From Alteromonas sp. V450 (GTDB taxonomy: Bacteria; Pseudomonadota; Gammaproteobacteria; Enterobacterales; Alteromonadaceae), in the NCBI RefSeq assembly GCF_001885075.1, contig NZ_MODU01000004.1, positions 124,001 through 188,000 on the forward strand: 64,000 nt of DNA, given 5' to 3'. Of the stretch, positions 52,216-61,738 are shown one piece after another (positions within the stretch are counted from its first letter, which is position 1; every line of letters begins with the position of its first letter). A program made the translations under genes and the position numbers. The notes beneath the pieces are model-generated. The model searched no databases and had not been told where the DNA came from. It saw nothing but the letters and a program-made list of their open reading frames with translations.

Positions 52216-52674
52216 ATGAAACAAGCAAGCAGTAGAGCACAGAAGCGTTTTAAGAACTGGTCAATAGTTGGCATGTGTGCAGCCTTGTCTGCTTGTGGTG
52301 CTCAGCCTCTAAAACCTATTGATGAGCAAATCGCGAGCGCTGAAAACGTTAAAAAACTAGAGCAAGTTGTTGATACCTCTTTGCCTTTGGTACAGCAGGC
52401 CTATTCCATTGAGTCTGAAAAAGTGTGCGATAAACACGGTGGTAACTGGAAGAAAGTAGGCCGACAGCAGGCGTACGCTTGTGTGCTACCAGCAAACGAT
52501 GCCGGTAATGCGTGTAACGACAGCAGCGAGTGCGACGTGGCTTGTGTTACGGAAAGCAATAATATGGAAGCGGGAGAAAAGGCGCGCGGCGTGTGTTTAG
52601 AAAGTACGGACTTATTCGGCTGTAGAGCCTATGTGTCTAACGGCGTTGTGGAGCATACCTTGTGTGTTGACTAA
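52216..52674 (+). CDS. Cysteine-rich lipoprotein, function unknown
   Basis: The 152-residue protein has a lipoprotein signal with lipobox LSAC. The C-terminal half has ten cysteines, including CDKHGGNWKKVGRQQAYACV, NACNDSSECDVACV and GVCLESTDLFGCRAYV. The C-x-D-x3-C pattern recalls small disulfide-rich extracellular domains. ATG 52216 has AGAGAGA upstream; an in-frame start at 52186 would add ten residues before the signal. I do not recognise the family. Confidence 0.72.
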   Translation: MKQASSRAQKRFKNWSIVGMCAALSACGAQPLKPIDEQIASAENVKKLEQVVDTSLPLVQQAYSIESEKVCDKHGGNWKKVGRQQAYACVLPANDAGNACNDSSECDVACVTESNNMEAGEKARGVCLESTDLFGCRAYVSNGVVEHTLCVD

Positions 52675-52743
52675 GAGGTTGCTTAGCAAACGAATGTTGA
52701 ATGAAGCGCACGCCATCGGCAATGCGCTATACAACAAAGCGGG

Positions 52744-53205
52744 TTAATTAACGTTCGGGAAGTCGAGTCTGTCCACTGCGCTCGCCGTTTCATTGCATTC
52801 ACCTAATAGGTGAAGCCTATCTTCGTTTTGGTGTGTATCTATCTCGATATAGCCTGTTTGGCAATAATCTGTCTCATTCAATTTTTCATCAAGCAATGTG
52901 TAGAGTTGCTCAGTCATTCTATCACTGCTATCAGAAGATTTTTGTGATGAGCCTCCTCGGCTTTCTTGCCCTCCACGGCCGCCACGACCACCACCATCAC
53001 CGCCTTGACCGCGGCCGCCTCTGCCGCCGCCACCTCTAGCGCCTTCTCGCGGTTTCATTAGAGGAATGCTAAACGCGAAGAGCTTAGTACCATCTTGCTT
53101 GATCTGTGTTTCAAAGAATATCTCATCCATGTCTAAAGGTGGCGGCCTATGAGCACACGCACTGACAATTAAAGAAGTTGTAATTATTAAAAGTGTTTTT
53201 TTCAT
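52744..53205 (-). CDS. Lipoprotein with an Arg-Gly-Gly-rich segment
   Basis: The 153-residue protein has a lipoprotein signal (IVSACAHRPPP). A low-complexity RGG segment at about 52-87 consists mainly of Gly and Arg with few Gln, Asp and Ser. The C-terminal domain has two cysteines (TDYCQTGYIEID and LLGECNET). The domain order is lipid anchor, flexible cationic segment, small folded domain. RGG tracts usually bind nucleic acid or anionic polymers; that this one does is an inference. Family not recognised. Confidence 0.75.
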   Translation of the reverse strand: MKKTLLIITTSLIVSACAHRPPPLDMDEIFFETQIKQDGTKLFAFSIPLMKPREGARGGGGRGGRGQGGDGGGRGGRGGQESRGGSSQKSSDSSDRMTEQLYTLLDEKLNETDYCQTGYIEIDTHQNEDRLHLLGECNETASAVDRLDFPNVN

Positions 53206-53408
53206 TTTATTTTACGCTTATATGAACCACGTCATTTTGAGACTCAAAGGTCTTTTAAGTTGCAGTTGCCAGTGTAAGTTTTACGTAAAGTAATAATGCG
53301 CCGTAAAAATGTTTACCGTTTTACCGATGCGCTAATTGTGCAACACTTGCGTATTCATATTTTAAATCACTTATATCAGCAATTTGCTTATTTACAGGGA
53401 TAGGTTTC

Positions 53409-53846
53409 ATGCTTTCCAACATCATTCGCTTTGCGAAAAACATCGTCGTGTCGTTAATTGCAATCTTTGTGTGTTTTGGTGTGCTCGACTTCTTGTGGCT
53501 TGGCGTTATTGCGGATGGCTGGTATCAAAGTGAAATGGCTCCTCTGCTTAGAAGTCAATTTATTACGTGGCCTTGGGTAGTGTTTTATTTAATGTATGGA
53601 TGCGTAGTGTTTGTACTTGCCGTGGTAGCGAACAGAGAGAAGTCGTTACTTTATGCTGGGATCGATGGCGCGCTTCTAGGGTTGGCCAGTTATGGCGCCT
53701 ACAACTTAACGGCGTACAGCATTATTGAAGGTTTTACTTTGTTTATCATGTTGATTGATTGGGCGTGGGGTACGTGCCTAACCAGCGCTAGCGCCATGGC
53801 CGGCTGGTTAGGGTTTCAACTGGTTAAGGGAAAGAGTAGCGAATAA
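53409..53846 (+). CDS. DUF2177 family membrane protein
   Basis: The 145-residue protein has four hydrophobic segments. VCFGVLDFLWLGVIADGWYQSEMAPLL is the DUF2177 signature, ending with DWAWGTCLTSASAMAGWLGF. Function unknown. The 3' end overlaps the convergent desaturase gene by 23 nt. Confidence 0.85.
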   Translation: MLSNIIRFAKNIVVSLIAIFVCFGVLDFLWLGVIADGWYQSEMAPLLRSQFITWPWVVFYLMYGCVVFVLAVVANREKSLLYAGIDGALLGLASYGAYNLTAYSIIEGFTLFIMLIDWAWGTCLTSASAMAGWLGFQLVKGKSSE

Positions 53847-54987
53847 TGCGCTTTAACACGCTACCGTACTGTTTTAAAAAGCCGCCAGTGTTGTAGTGCA
53901 TGCCGTGTTCTTTGAATACGGCTTCTACCTTTGGGGCCATTTCTCTGTAGCGCTTAGCAGGGATATCTGGGAACAGGTGATGCTCAATTTGAAAGCTTAA
54001 ATGCCCGGTAAGCACGTGAAACAGGTTTCCGCCCTTAATGTTCGAAGAGCCCAGCGCTTGTCGGTAGTACCATTGCCCTTGGGTTTCATTAACACAGTCT
54101 TCTTCTTTAAACGTTTCCACATCACCAGTGAAATGGCCGCAAAAGATAATGGTAGATGTCCATAAATTGCGCAGCAAGTTGGCAACAAGGTTACCTGAAA
54201 GTACCCATAAAAATAACGGCCCAGCTAACAAAGGAAATAGTACATAGTCTTTTACTAATTGACGCGCCCCTTTGCTGAAAAAGCGCTTCTTAAGCTCGCT
54301 ATGGGTAACTTGGTTCTTACGGTTGGCCTTCTTTTTTCCAAAAAAGACCCGTTCAGCGGCCATTTCGTGATACGACACTCCCCACTGAAACATCACGCTA
54401 AGTACGATATAAGTTGCAAATTGCCATAGGTTTTTTATACGCCATCTAAAATCGTTAGACAGGCGAAGCAATCCGTAGCCGAAGTCTCTGTCTTTGCCGA
54501 TAATGTTGGTATAGGTGTGATGCTCGTAATTATGAACACGATTCCAACTCGCACCATCACAGGCAATATCCCACTCATAACCCTTCGAATTGATATGTTT
54601 GTCGTTCATCCAATCGTACTGGCCGTGCATCACGTTGTGGCCTATTTCCATATTATCGAGTATTTTAGCCGTAGCTAAACTCAATACACCGGCAACCCAG
54701 AGCAGCGGTTGAATGAACCCCAACATTAAAAGTATCCGTCCGCTCCACTCGCAAATTCGCTGAATGAGAATAATACGTCGAATATACGCCGCATCTTCAG
54801 CACCCACTTTTCGTTTAATGTCAGCTTTAATTTCATCAAGCTGGGCGGCAAGTAGCTCGTAGTTAGGTTTCTTTTCTGTGCTCATAGCCTCAATTAGTTG
54901 AGTATTATGAGTTTCACACTTCGGTAAGTGCGCTTGTTCGATGGCTTCTTCACGGTGTTGTTTGTCTATTGCAACACTGGTGTTCAT
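53824..54987 (-). CDS. Membrane fatty acid desaturase (DesB-like)
   Basis: The protein of about 387 residues is a membrane desaturase with three histidine boxes: GHNVMHGQYDW, NYEHHTYTN and FQIEHHLFPD. These bind the di-iron centre. Hydrophobic pairs lie near 85-130 and 240-290. It introduces a double bond in an acyl chain, drawing electrons from the ferredoxin reductase encoded immediately upstream. The pair resembles Pseudomonas DesB with its reductase. ATG 54987 has GGAG upstream and shares ATGA with the reductase stop; the frame is open to 55026 inside that gene. Confidence 0.9.
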   Translation of the reverse strand: MNTSVAIDKQHREEAIEQAHLPKCETHNTQLIEAMSTEKKPNYELLAAQLDEIKADIKRKVGAEDAAYIRRIILIQRICEWSGRILLMLGFIQPLLWVAGVLSLATAKILDNMEIGHNVMHGQYDWMNDKHINSKGYEWDIACDGASWNRVHNYEHHTYTNIIGKDRDFGYGLLRLSNDFRWRIKNLWQFATYIVLSVMFQWGVSYHEMAAERVFFGKKKANRKNQVTHSELKKRFFSKGARQLVKDYVLFPLLAGPLFLWVLSGNLVANLLRNLWTSTIIFCGHFTGDVETFKEEDCVNETQGQWYYRQALGSSNIKGGNLFHVLTGHLSFQIEHHLFPDIPAKRYREMAPKVEAVFKEHGMHYNTGGFLKQYGSVLKRIIRYSFP

Positions 54988-56054
54988 AGTTGGATCTCCA
55001 CATCGGTAACGGCTTGTGATACACACAGTTGAATAAGTTGCTCTGCGCTATCTGAAAGTTCGCCAGTACGGGTATCTCTTACCACGCCCCTTTTCTTAAC
55101 ACATTGGCACTGGTGACAAATCCCCATTCCACATCCGTAGGTCACGGGTTGTTTTGCTTGTTGAAGCTGTGAAAGCAGGGTTTGCTGATTGTCGATAGCC
55201 AAAGATTGGCCATTGTGAACCAAAGAGAAGGTTTCGTTTTTGGTAAGGCTGGTGTTGCTCACCACAGGAAGCGCAGCGAAGTGCTCGCTCGAAATAGGCG
55301 CATTAATCGTTTTTGCATAGCTTTCAACTTGCTCGAACATGGCATGTGGACCACATACTAACCAGTGCGCATCAGCAAAGTAAGACAAATGGGCTTCTAC
55401 GTCTCCATCTGTTTGCTTAGTTAAAACATCATAGGTGAAGCTTTCACAGCGTTTACTGAAGGCAGATAGCTCGTTAAGCAATACGTGTTCATTGGGCTTG
55501 GCAAAATGAAGCAAATGCACCGCTTTTTGATTTATCTGCTTACTGTTAATAGCATCGTCAAGCATGGCAATGAAAGGAGTAATGCCTGAGCCGCCCGCTA
55601 TCATAAGTAGGGGCTTTTGCGTTTCAGGCCATACAAACTCTCCCATGGGGGCTGAAATATTTACCCATTGATTAGCCACACAGGTATGTAGGTAAGGGGT
55701 TAGCGCGCCTCGGGCTTTTACCTTTGTGACCAAGCGAATCTGCTTGTCTCTTTGGTGGCTATTAGCACCACTTGCTATGGTAAATACGCGGGTGGTGAGC
55801 CTACCATTTATTTCTACGGTTAATGCGATATGTTGCCCTGCAATATGCGTAGGCCAAGAGCTCTCCGGTCTGAGTAAAACCTCCAACATATCTGCGCTTA
55901 GTTTTTTTACTGCCACAACCTTGGCTCTGAAATACCCATCGCGCCACGCGGGTTTAATTTGCTGCATCAATACCTCCCAGTAGCCCTTCCAAGAGCCATG
56001 GTGGAGTATGCGATCAGTTAATTTATCGAGTAATAGTTTCAATGTAGAAATCAC
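54984..56054 (-). CDS. Ferredoxin-type oxidoreductase partner of the desaturase
   Basis: The 356-residue flavoprotein has an FAD-binding domain (about 35-140) with RVFTIASG. An NAD(P) domain (about 145-255) with PLLMIAGGSGITPFIAML and a C-terminal 2Fe-2S ferredoxin domain with YGCGMGICHQCQC and a late IQLCVS supply the rest. Four cysteines can bind the cluster. It passes electrons from NAD(P)H to the desaturase, translationally coupled by the 4-nt overlap. Two FabR/DesT-like palindromes lie upstream. Confidence 0.92.
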   Translation of the reverse strand: MISTLKLLLDKLTDRILHHGSWKGYWEVLMQQIKPAWRDGYFRAKVVAVKKLSADMLEVLLRPESSWPTHIAGQHIALTVEINGRLTTRVFTIASGANSHQRDKQIRLVTKVKARGALTPYLHTCVANQWVNISAPMGEFVWPETQKPLLMIAGGSGITPFIAMLDDAINSKQINQKAVHLLHFAKPNEHVLLNELSAFSKRCESFTYDVLTKQTDGDVEAHLSYFADAHWLVCGPHAMFEQVESYAKTINAPISSEHFAALPVVSNTSLTKNETFSLVHNGQSLAIDNQQTLLSQLQQAKQPVTYGCGMGICHQCQCVKKRGVVRDTRTGELSDSAEQLIQLCVSQAVTDVEIQL

Positions 56055-56104
56055 ACCTGTATTTCGTCGGAATATCTTAAATACAAAAAGGATGAAAATG
56101 TTTT

Positions 56105-56145
56105 AGCTTACACTTGTACGCTAAATCAGCGAACAAGTGTAAGCT
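56105..56145. promoter_or_regulatory. Two FabR/DesT-like operators upstream of the desaturase operon
   Basis: AGCTTACACTTGTACGCT (56105-56122) and AGCGAACAAGTGTAAGCT (56128-56145) are 18-bp near-palindromes. They fit the TetR-type FabR/DesT pattern as I recall it, roughly AGCGNACA-NN-TGTNCGCT. They are mirror images, so together they form a 41-bp inverted repeat. They lie about 51 nt upstream of the reductase ATG. No TetR-type gene is in the window. Confidence 0.75.
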
Positions 56146-56331
56146 TAATTTTTTCTGCGTCAAGAGGGGAGGCGGGAAATTTGGGTTAACGTCGTCGAAA
56201 TGCAACGCTACTTTTGTGAAAAATGCAAAAGTGCTTTGTTAAAAGTACGGGTTCTAACCCAGCTTTAGGGCCTTATATTTACCGTTATCGAAACGTGTAA
56301 ATTGCAAGATTAAAGTTTAAAGGACCGTATT

Positions 56332-57417
56332 ATGAAACTATTCGAACCCATATCGTTGGCTGGGAAAACGCTGAATAATCGAATTGTTATGCCGCCAATG
56401 ACCCGTTCCCGCTCAACACAGCCAGGAGATGTGCCCAACGCATTAATGGCTAAATATTACGCACAGCGCGCAAGTGCAGGGCTTATTGTTAGTGAAGGCA
56501 CGCAAATATCGGCACTAGGTAAAGGATATGCGTGGACACCGGGTATTTATACCAAGGCGCAAATCGATGGCTGGAAGTTGGTAACAGATAAAGTGCATGA
56601 AGCGGGTGGTGTGATGTTTGCGCAACTTTGGCACGTGGGCCGCGTATCCCATCCTTCAAATACCGAAGGGCAGCAGCCAATTAGCGCATCGGCAATTCAA
56701 GCAAAAGGCGTAAAGGTGTTCGTTGATGAAGGCGGCGACCCTGGCTTTGTTGAATCAGTCATGCCTCGCGAAATGAACATTGAAGATATAAAAGCCGTGG
56801 TAGAAGAGTATCGCGCTGCGGCGCGTAATGCCGTAGATGCTGGATTTGATGGTATTGAATTGCATTCGGCTAATGGTTACCTGCTTAACCAGTTTATTGA
56901 TTCTCAAAGTAATGCAAGAACTGATGAATACGGCGGAAGTGTACAGAACCGTATTCGATTCTTGAAAGAAGTGGTGCAGGCTGTGTCTGAGGAAATTGGC
57001 ACTGATAAAGTCGGTGTGCGTGTAGCGCCCCTGACAACATTAAACGGGACCGTCGACGACAATCCCGAAGAGACTTATCTTGCGATTGCTTCCATGCTTA
57101 ATAGTTTCAAGATTGGCTATATGCATATTGCTGAAGCCGACTGGGATGATGCGCCGCAAATGCCAATATCATTTAAGCAGGCGATTCGTGAAGCCTTTAG
57201 CGGCTTGCTCATTTACGCCGGAAAGTACGATACAGCGCGTGCGGAAAAAGCGCTGACAGAAGGGTGGGCAGATATGATTGGTTTTGGTCGGCCTTTTGTG
57301 GCAAACCCAGATTTACCCTATAGGTTAGCGAACAATGTACCGCTGAATGAGCACAACCCCGATACGTTATTTGGCGGTGCTGAGAAAGGCTATACGGATT
57401 ACCCGTTTATTAAATAG
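56332..57417 (+). CDS. nemA: Alkene reductase / N-ethylmaleimide reductase (Old Yellow Enzyme)
   Basis: The 361-residue OYE-family flavoprotein starts MKLFEPISLAGKTLNNRIVMPPMTR, with FAQLWHVGRVSHPS, and DGIELHSANGYLLNQFIDSQSNARTDEYGGS. The latter carries the paired His/Asn that bind the substrate carbonyl. It reduces activated C=C bonds or nitro groups with NADPH. AAAGGACC precedes the ATG. It is divergent from the desaturase operon. Confidence 0.92.
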   Translation: MKLFEPISLAGKTLNNRIVMPPMTRSRSTQPGDVPNALMAKYYAQRASAGLIVSEGTQISALGKGYAWTPGIYTKAQIDGWKLVTDKVHEAGGVMFAQLWHVGRVSHPSNTEGQQPISASAIQAKGVKVFVDEGGDPGFVESVMPREMNIEDIKAVVEEYRAAARNAVDAGFDGIELHSANGYLLNQFIDSQSNARTDEYGGSVQNRIRFLKEVVQAVSEEIGTDKVGVRVAPLTTLNGTVDDNPEETYLAIASMLNSFKIGYMHIAEADWDDAPQMPISFKQAIREAFSGLLIYAGKYDTARAEKALTEGWADMIGFGRPFVANPDLPYRLANNVPLNEHNPDTLFGGAEKGYTDYPFIK

Positions 57418-57453
57418 TTTTATAGTTGATTTGATGTAATAAGACCGCGTTGA

Positions 57454-57487
57454 GCATTAAAGGGGCATCGCCCCTCTAATGCGTTTT
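57454..57487 (+). terminator. Terminator after nemA
   Basis: GCATTA/TAATGC and AGGGGC-ATC-GCCCCT stack into a 12-bp hairpin with one bulged base on each side. GTTTTCGC follows. Confidence 0.8.
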
Positions 57488-57538
57488 CGCTGACATGATG
57501 TTGGTTAACATTAACTGTTAATGCGTTTTTAAGCGCGC

Positions 57539-57757
57539 TTAGAAGTGACGGTTTCTATATAGCCAAGTAGCGATACCACTTCCCGCAATAAGCATTGAGG
57601 TTGCTAGCCATAGTTTTGAAATAGGTGCTCCGTCGGGGCATTGCAGCGCCATGGTTGCGCCGGCTAAATTTTGACAGTCAAACAGTTGCCCCAATGCAAG
57701 CACTAGCAAGCCAAGCAATACACCGATAACAGCATAAGACAAATTATTAAACGACAT
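57539..57757 (-). CDS. Small two-helix membrane protein
   Basis: The 72-residue protein has two hydrophobic helices (about 8-26 and 48-65) around a loop with two cysteines (FDCQN and LQCPDG), and a basic end. GGAAAAG-type ribosome site precedes the ATG. No family recognised. The membrane pattern, start signal and lack of a competing frame support it. Confidence 0.6.
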   Translation of the reverse strand: MSFNNLSYAVIGVLLGLLVLALGQLFDCQNLAGATMALQCPDGAPISKLWLATSMLIAGSGIATWLYRNRHF

Positions 57758-58093
57758 ACTTTTCCTTTAGATTTTCCCTTTGACGTTTACAAGGTTTCTA
57801 CCGTGTCCTAGTGCACACTTATGGAAAGCATGATTGCGTTAGAATAGTGCAATAGGTATTGGCACCGCACGCATGCAACCGTGCATAAGTTTATTCTTAT
57901 GGCCTTTAATGCCATAACCAATGCTTAGGGTAAGCAGTTGAACTGCAAAAATGTTTACTTCGTCTTTACTGGTTGAAAAGCACACGTTGTGCCAAGTGAA
58001 TTGAGCTTCGCAATATTTGCGCCAACCCCTATCAAAATTCCTTCAAATTCGGTACTATCCGCGGTCTTAAATTTTTAACGAAATAAGCGGACT
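57758..58093. other. Intergenic region before prfB
   Basis: This 336-nt gap has no supported frame. TACTAT near 58051 is a possible -10 for prfB without a good -35. Nothing else stands out. Confidence 0.4.
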
Positions 58094-59192
58094 ATGTTTG
58101 AAATAAACCCCGTTATGAATGCGATAAAAGATATCCGCGAGCGCACTGAAGCGCTTAGGGGGTATCTTTGACTTTGATGCAAAGTCAGAGCGTTTAGAAG
58201 AAGTTAGCCGAGAGTTAGAAAGTCCTGACGTTTGGAACGAGCCAGACAGAGCGCAGGCCCTTGGCAAAGAAAAAGTGGCCCTGGAGCAAATCGTAGAGAC
58301 GATCCACAAGCTCGATCAGGGAACTGAAGACGTTGAAGGTCTCGTTGAATTGGCCGTTGAAGCCGAAGATGAAGATACCTTCGTTGAGGCCCAAAGTGAA
58401 CTTGATGGCTTAATTGAGCAACTAGAAGTGCTTGAGTTTCGTCGCATGTTTTCTGGCCCTAACGACGAAAACGACTGCTATATTGATATTCAGTCAGGCT
58501 CTGGTGGTACAGAAGCGCAAGATTGGGCCAATATGCTGCTGCGCATGTATTTGCGTTGGGGCGAAGCGCATGGTTTTAAAACGGAACTTATTGAGGTATC
58601 AGACGGTGATGTAGCCGGGATTAAAAGTGCAACTTTGCGTATTCAGGGCGAATATGCATTTGGCTGGCTACGCACAGAAACAGGCGTACACCGCTTAGTA
58701 CGTAAATCGCCGTTTGACTCGGGCAACCGCCGTCATACGTCGTTTTCATCTGCGTTTGTATACCCTGAAATTGATGACGACATCGATATTGAAATTAACC
58801 CGTCTGATCTACGTATAGACACCTATCGCGCATCGGGCGCGGGTGGTCAGCACGTAAACAGAACAGATTCAGCGGTACGTATTACCCATGAACCTACGGG
58901 CATTGTGGTGCAGTGTCAGAACGACCGCTCGCAGCACAAAAACAAAGATCAGGCGATGAAGCAGTTAAAAGCCAAACTTTATGAGTTTGAACTGCAAAAA
59001 CAAAACGCCGAAAAACAAGCGATGGAAGACAGCAAGTCTGATATCGGCTGGGGAAGCCAAATACGCTCTTACGTTTTGGACGACTCTCGCATTAAAGATT
59101 TGCGCACCGGCGTGGAAACACGCAACACTCAAGCCGTGCTAGATGGCGACTTGGACAAATTTATTGAAGCCAGCCTGAAATCTGGGCTGTAA
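58094..59192 (+). CDS. prfB: Peptide chain release factor 2 with programmed +1 frameshift
   Basis: Translation starts [18 protein letters not shown], reaches an in-frame UGA as codon 26, and continues in the +1 frame to give 365 residues, the E. coli RF2 length. The downstream frame has [30 protein letters not shown] and [15 protein letters not shown], with the GGQ peptidyl-hydrolysis motif. RF2 recognises UAA and UGA. The frameshift senses RF2 level and is not a sequencing error. lysS follows 23 nt later, the E. coli arrangement. Confidence 0.97.
58157..58172 (+). promoter_or_regulatory. prfB autoregulatory frameshift site
   Basis: AGGGGG-TAT-CTT-TGA-C: an internal Shine-Dalgarno lies 3 nt before the CTT slip codon, followed by UGA and C, a weak stop context. 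All elements match the classic bacterial site. Low RF2 favours the +1 shift. Confidence 0.97.
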
Positions 59193-59215
59193 ACCGAACA
59201 ACGAAGTGAAAGGTT

Positions 59216-60784
59216 ATGACTGACCAACAAACAGACGATAACAAATTGATTGCAGAGCGCCGTGCTAAGCTAAGCGCTATTCGCGAGCAGTGCCGTGCAA
59301 ACGGTTTCCCAAACAGCTTCCGTCGCGAAAACTATGCGGATGAGCTTCAAGCTAAGTTCGGTGAATTCGACAAAGAAACGCTACAAGAGCAGGGTAACAA
59401 AGTAAGCATCGCTGGCCGTATTATGGCAAAGCGTGGCCCTTTCATGCTGCTTCAAGATATGACTGGTCGTATTCAGGCATATGCAGATAAAGACACGCAA
59501 AAAGCCCTTAAAGCAAAATATGGTGCACTAGATATTGGTGACATTATTGGCGTGGCGGGTGACCTGCATAAGTCAGGTAAAGGCGACCTTTACGTGAACA
59601 TGGAGCGATACGAGTTGCTAACCAAAGCACTTCGTCCATTGCCAGAAAAATTCCACGGTTTGAGTGACCAGGAAACGAAATATCGCCAGCGCTACGTTGA
59701 TTTGATCACAAGTGAACAAACGCGCAAGACGTTCATGATCCGTAGCAAGATTGTAAACGGTATTCGCAATTACCTTACCGAACGTGACTACCTTGAAGTA
59801 GAAACGCCAATGCTACAGGTTATTCCTGGTGGCGCGACGGCGAAGCCGTTTGTGACTCACCACAATGCGTTAGATATCGATATGTACCTGCGTATTGCAC
59901 CTGAGCTTTACCTTAAGCGCCTAGTGGTTGGTGGTTTTGAGCGTGTATTCGAAATTAACCGTAACTTCCGTAACGAAGGCTTATCAACCCGTCACAACCC
60001 AGAGTTTACTATGCTTGAGTTCTACCAAGCGTATGCAGACTACAACGACCTGATGAATCTTACAGAAGATATGCTGCGTACGCTGGCAGAAGATATTCTT
60101 GGTACAAGCATTATCAAAAACACAACTAAAGACGCTGAAGGTAACGTGACGTCTGAAGTTGAATACGATTTTGGTAAGCCGTTTGACCGCTTAAGCATGG
60201 GCGAAGCTATTCTTAAGTACTGGCCAGAAGCTAACGAAGAAGCTATTCGCGACCCAGAGGCGAACCTTGACGCGCTCAAAGCAATGGCAAAACAGCTTCA
60301 CATTAAAGAGCCTGAGGTTGATGGTATATGGGGTGCGGGTAAGTATCTTTGCGAAATCTTTGAAGCAACAGCGGAAGAGAAGCTTATCCAACCTACGTTC
60401 ATTACAGAATATCCGTGGGAAGTATCGCCGCTTGCGCGCCGTAACGACAACAACCCATTCATTACAGACCGCTTCGAGTTCTTTGTAGGTGGACGTGAAT
60501 TAGCGAATGGCTTTAGCGAGCTTAACGATCCAGAAGATCAAGCGGAACGTTTTGCAAAGCAGGTTGAAGAAAAAGACGCTGGCGACGATGAAGCCATGCA
60601 CTTTGACGATGATTACATCCGCGCCCTCGAATATGGCTTACCGCCAACAGCGGGTGAAGGTATCGGAATCGACCGTCTAGCTATGCTATTTACCGATAGC
60701 TCAACAATTAAAGACGTTATCTTGTTCCCACACATGAAGCCTCAGGCGCCAAAAGACGCGCAAGAAGCGGGTGAACAAGAGTAA
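59216..60784 (+). CDS. lysS: Lysyl-tRNA synthetase (class II)
   Basis: The 522-residue class II synthetase has an N-terminal OB anticodon-binding domain (about 60-150, with [22 protein letters not shown]). Class II motifs follow: motif 2 [26 protein letters not shown] and motif 3 [15 protein letters not shown]. It charges tRNA-Lys. An additional acidic insert surrounds residues 305-375. AAGG precedes the ATG. Operon with prfB. Confidence 0.96.
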   Translation: MTDQQTDDNKLIAERRAKLSAIREQCRANGFPNSFRRENYADELQAKFGEFDKETLQEQGNKVSIAGRIMAKRGPFMLLQDMTGRIQAYADKDTQKALKAKYGALDIGDIIGVAGDLHKSGKGDLYVNMERYELLTKALRPLPEKFHGLSDQETKYRQRYVDLITSEQTRKTFMIRSKIVNGIRNYLTERDYLEVETPMLQVIPGGATAKPFVTHHNALDIDMYLRIAPELYLKRLVVGGFERVFEINRNFRNEGLSTRHNPEFTMLEFYQAYADYNDLMNLTEDMLRTLAEDILGTSIIKNTTKDAEGNVTSEVEYDFGKPFDRLSMGEAILKYWPEANEEAIRDPEANLDALKAMAKQLHIKEPEVDGIWGAGKYLCEIFEATAEEKLIQPTFITEYPWEVSPLARRNDNNPFITDRFEFFVGGRELANGFSELNDPEDQAERFAKQVEEKDAGDDEAMHFDDDYIRALEYGLPPTAGEGIGIDRLAMLFTDSSTIKDVILFPHMKPQAPKDAQEAGEQE

Positions 60785-60824
60785 TCTTAAGCCTAAAATA
60801 GCGTGATTTAGGTGCTCGACGCAG

Positions 60825-61736
60825 TTAACGCTTCAGCGCCTTAACACGCTTTACTAAAAGGGTATTCTCGGGAACGACAATACCCTTTTTTGTTGCCATA
60901 TCGACAATGTAACCGTTGATGGCGTCTATTTCTGTTTGCCTACCGTGGGCTACATCCTGATGCATACTTGAGTAGTTTTCTCCGGTCGCCTTAGCTACAG
61001 ACAGCACATTTTCATGAACAGTTTGTGCGTCAACGTTGATACCGCAAGCGTTGGCAACAATACTAAACTCCTCACACAGCGCTTCTCTGACAGATGCAAA
61101 TTGTGCATCGGCAATATGTTTGTTCTTTATATTATTAAGCGCGGTCAACGGATTGATAACAGCATTGATTGAGAGTTTAGCCCACAATGCTGAAAGAATA
61201 TCTTGGCGGTATTCAAAGGGGGGGAGAACGCCATTAAGTAGAGTGACGACCTTGTGGCAAGTTGCGGCAGTTATCCCTTTATTGGGAGCGCCAATCTGCG
61301 TCTTGCCAAGGCCGGTATAAATTACTTCGTAGTCACCGTTACCTTCATTTTTTTTATAGGCACCATGGCTTGTTGTAGCCACAAGTAAAGGATAATCCTT
61401 AGGCAGTATATTTTCTGCAATTTCTAACCCCCCCATGCCATTATGTAGAAGTACGACCGTGGGTTTATTGCGCAGATATGGAAGCCAAGATGTCAGGGCT
61501 TCAGCCAGTTGATATACCTTTAATGGGATCACCACAACATCATCGCTACTAGGATAGCATGGGCGTGGTTTGGCGTTAGCGAGCAATAAAGGCTCTCCAT
61601 TTAACCAATAACCCTTTCGCGGCGCCGAAGAGACGTTTCTGGGGTAGAGCGCGTAGTTAACGCCGTGCTTTTGAGCACCCATTGCAATTAAGCTACCAAT
61701 GGCGCCACCGCCTACTATATGGAGAGTGGTTTTCAA
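60825..61736 (-). CDS. panE: 2-dehydropantoate 2-reductase (PanE/ApbA family)
   Basis: The 303-residue protein has an N-terminal NADP Rossmann motif (GGGAIGSLIAMGAQKHG), HNGMGGLE, and the C-terminal helical domain with LWAKLSINAVINPLTALNN and GRQTEIDAINGYIV. It reduces ketopantoate to pantoate for coenzyme A synthesis. It is the last gene of an Hpt-RluA-PanE operon with a 2-nt gap after the RluA gene. Confidence 0.9.
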   Translation of the reverse strand: MKTTLHIVGGGAIGSLIAMGAQKHGVNYALYPRNVSSAPRKGYWLNGEPLLLANAKPRPCYPSSDDVVVIPLKVYQLAEALTSWLPYLRNKPTVVLLHNGMGGLEIAENILPKDYPLLVATTSHGAYKKNEGNGDYEVIYTGLGKTQIGAPNKGITAATCHKVVTLLNGVLPPFEYRQDILSALWAKLSINAVINPLTALNNIKNKHIADAQFASVREALCEEFSIVANACGINVDAQTVHENVLSVAKATGENYSSMHQDVAHGRQTEIDAINGYIVDMATKKGIVVPENTLLVKRVKALKR

Positions 61737-61738
61737 TG

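Noticed and set aside
52086..52274. 62-residue minus-strand frame with a membrane-like helix
   Set aside because: It overlaps the start and signal peptide of the cysteine-rich lipoprotein gene, which is better supported.
57870..57900. Sigma-54-like TGGCAC sequence before prfB
   Set aside because: The -12 GC is not at the required spacing.
58275..59192. Release factor 2 starting in the downstream frame
   Set aside because: The programmed frameshift at codon 26 joins the upstream start, giving the full 365 residues.
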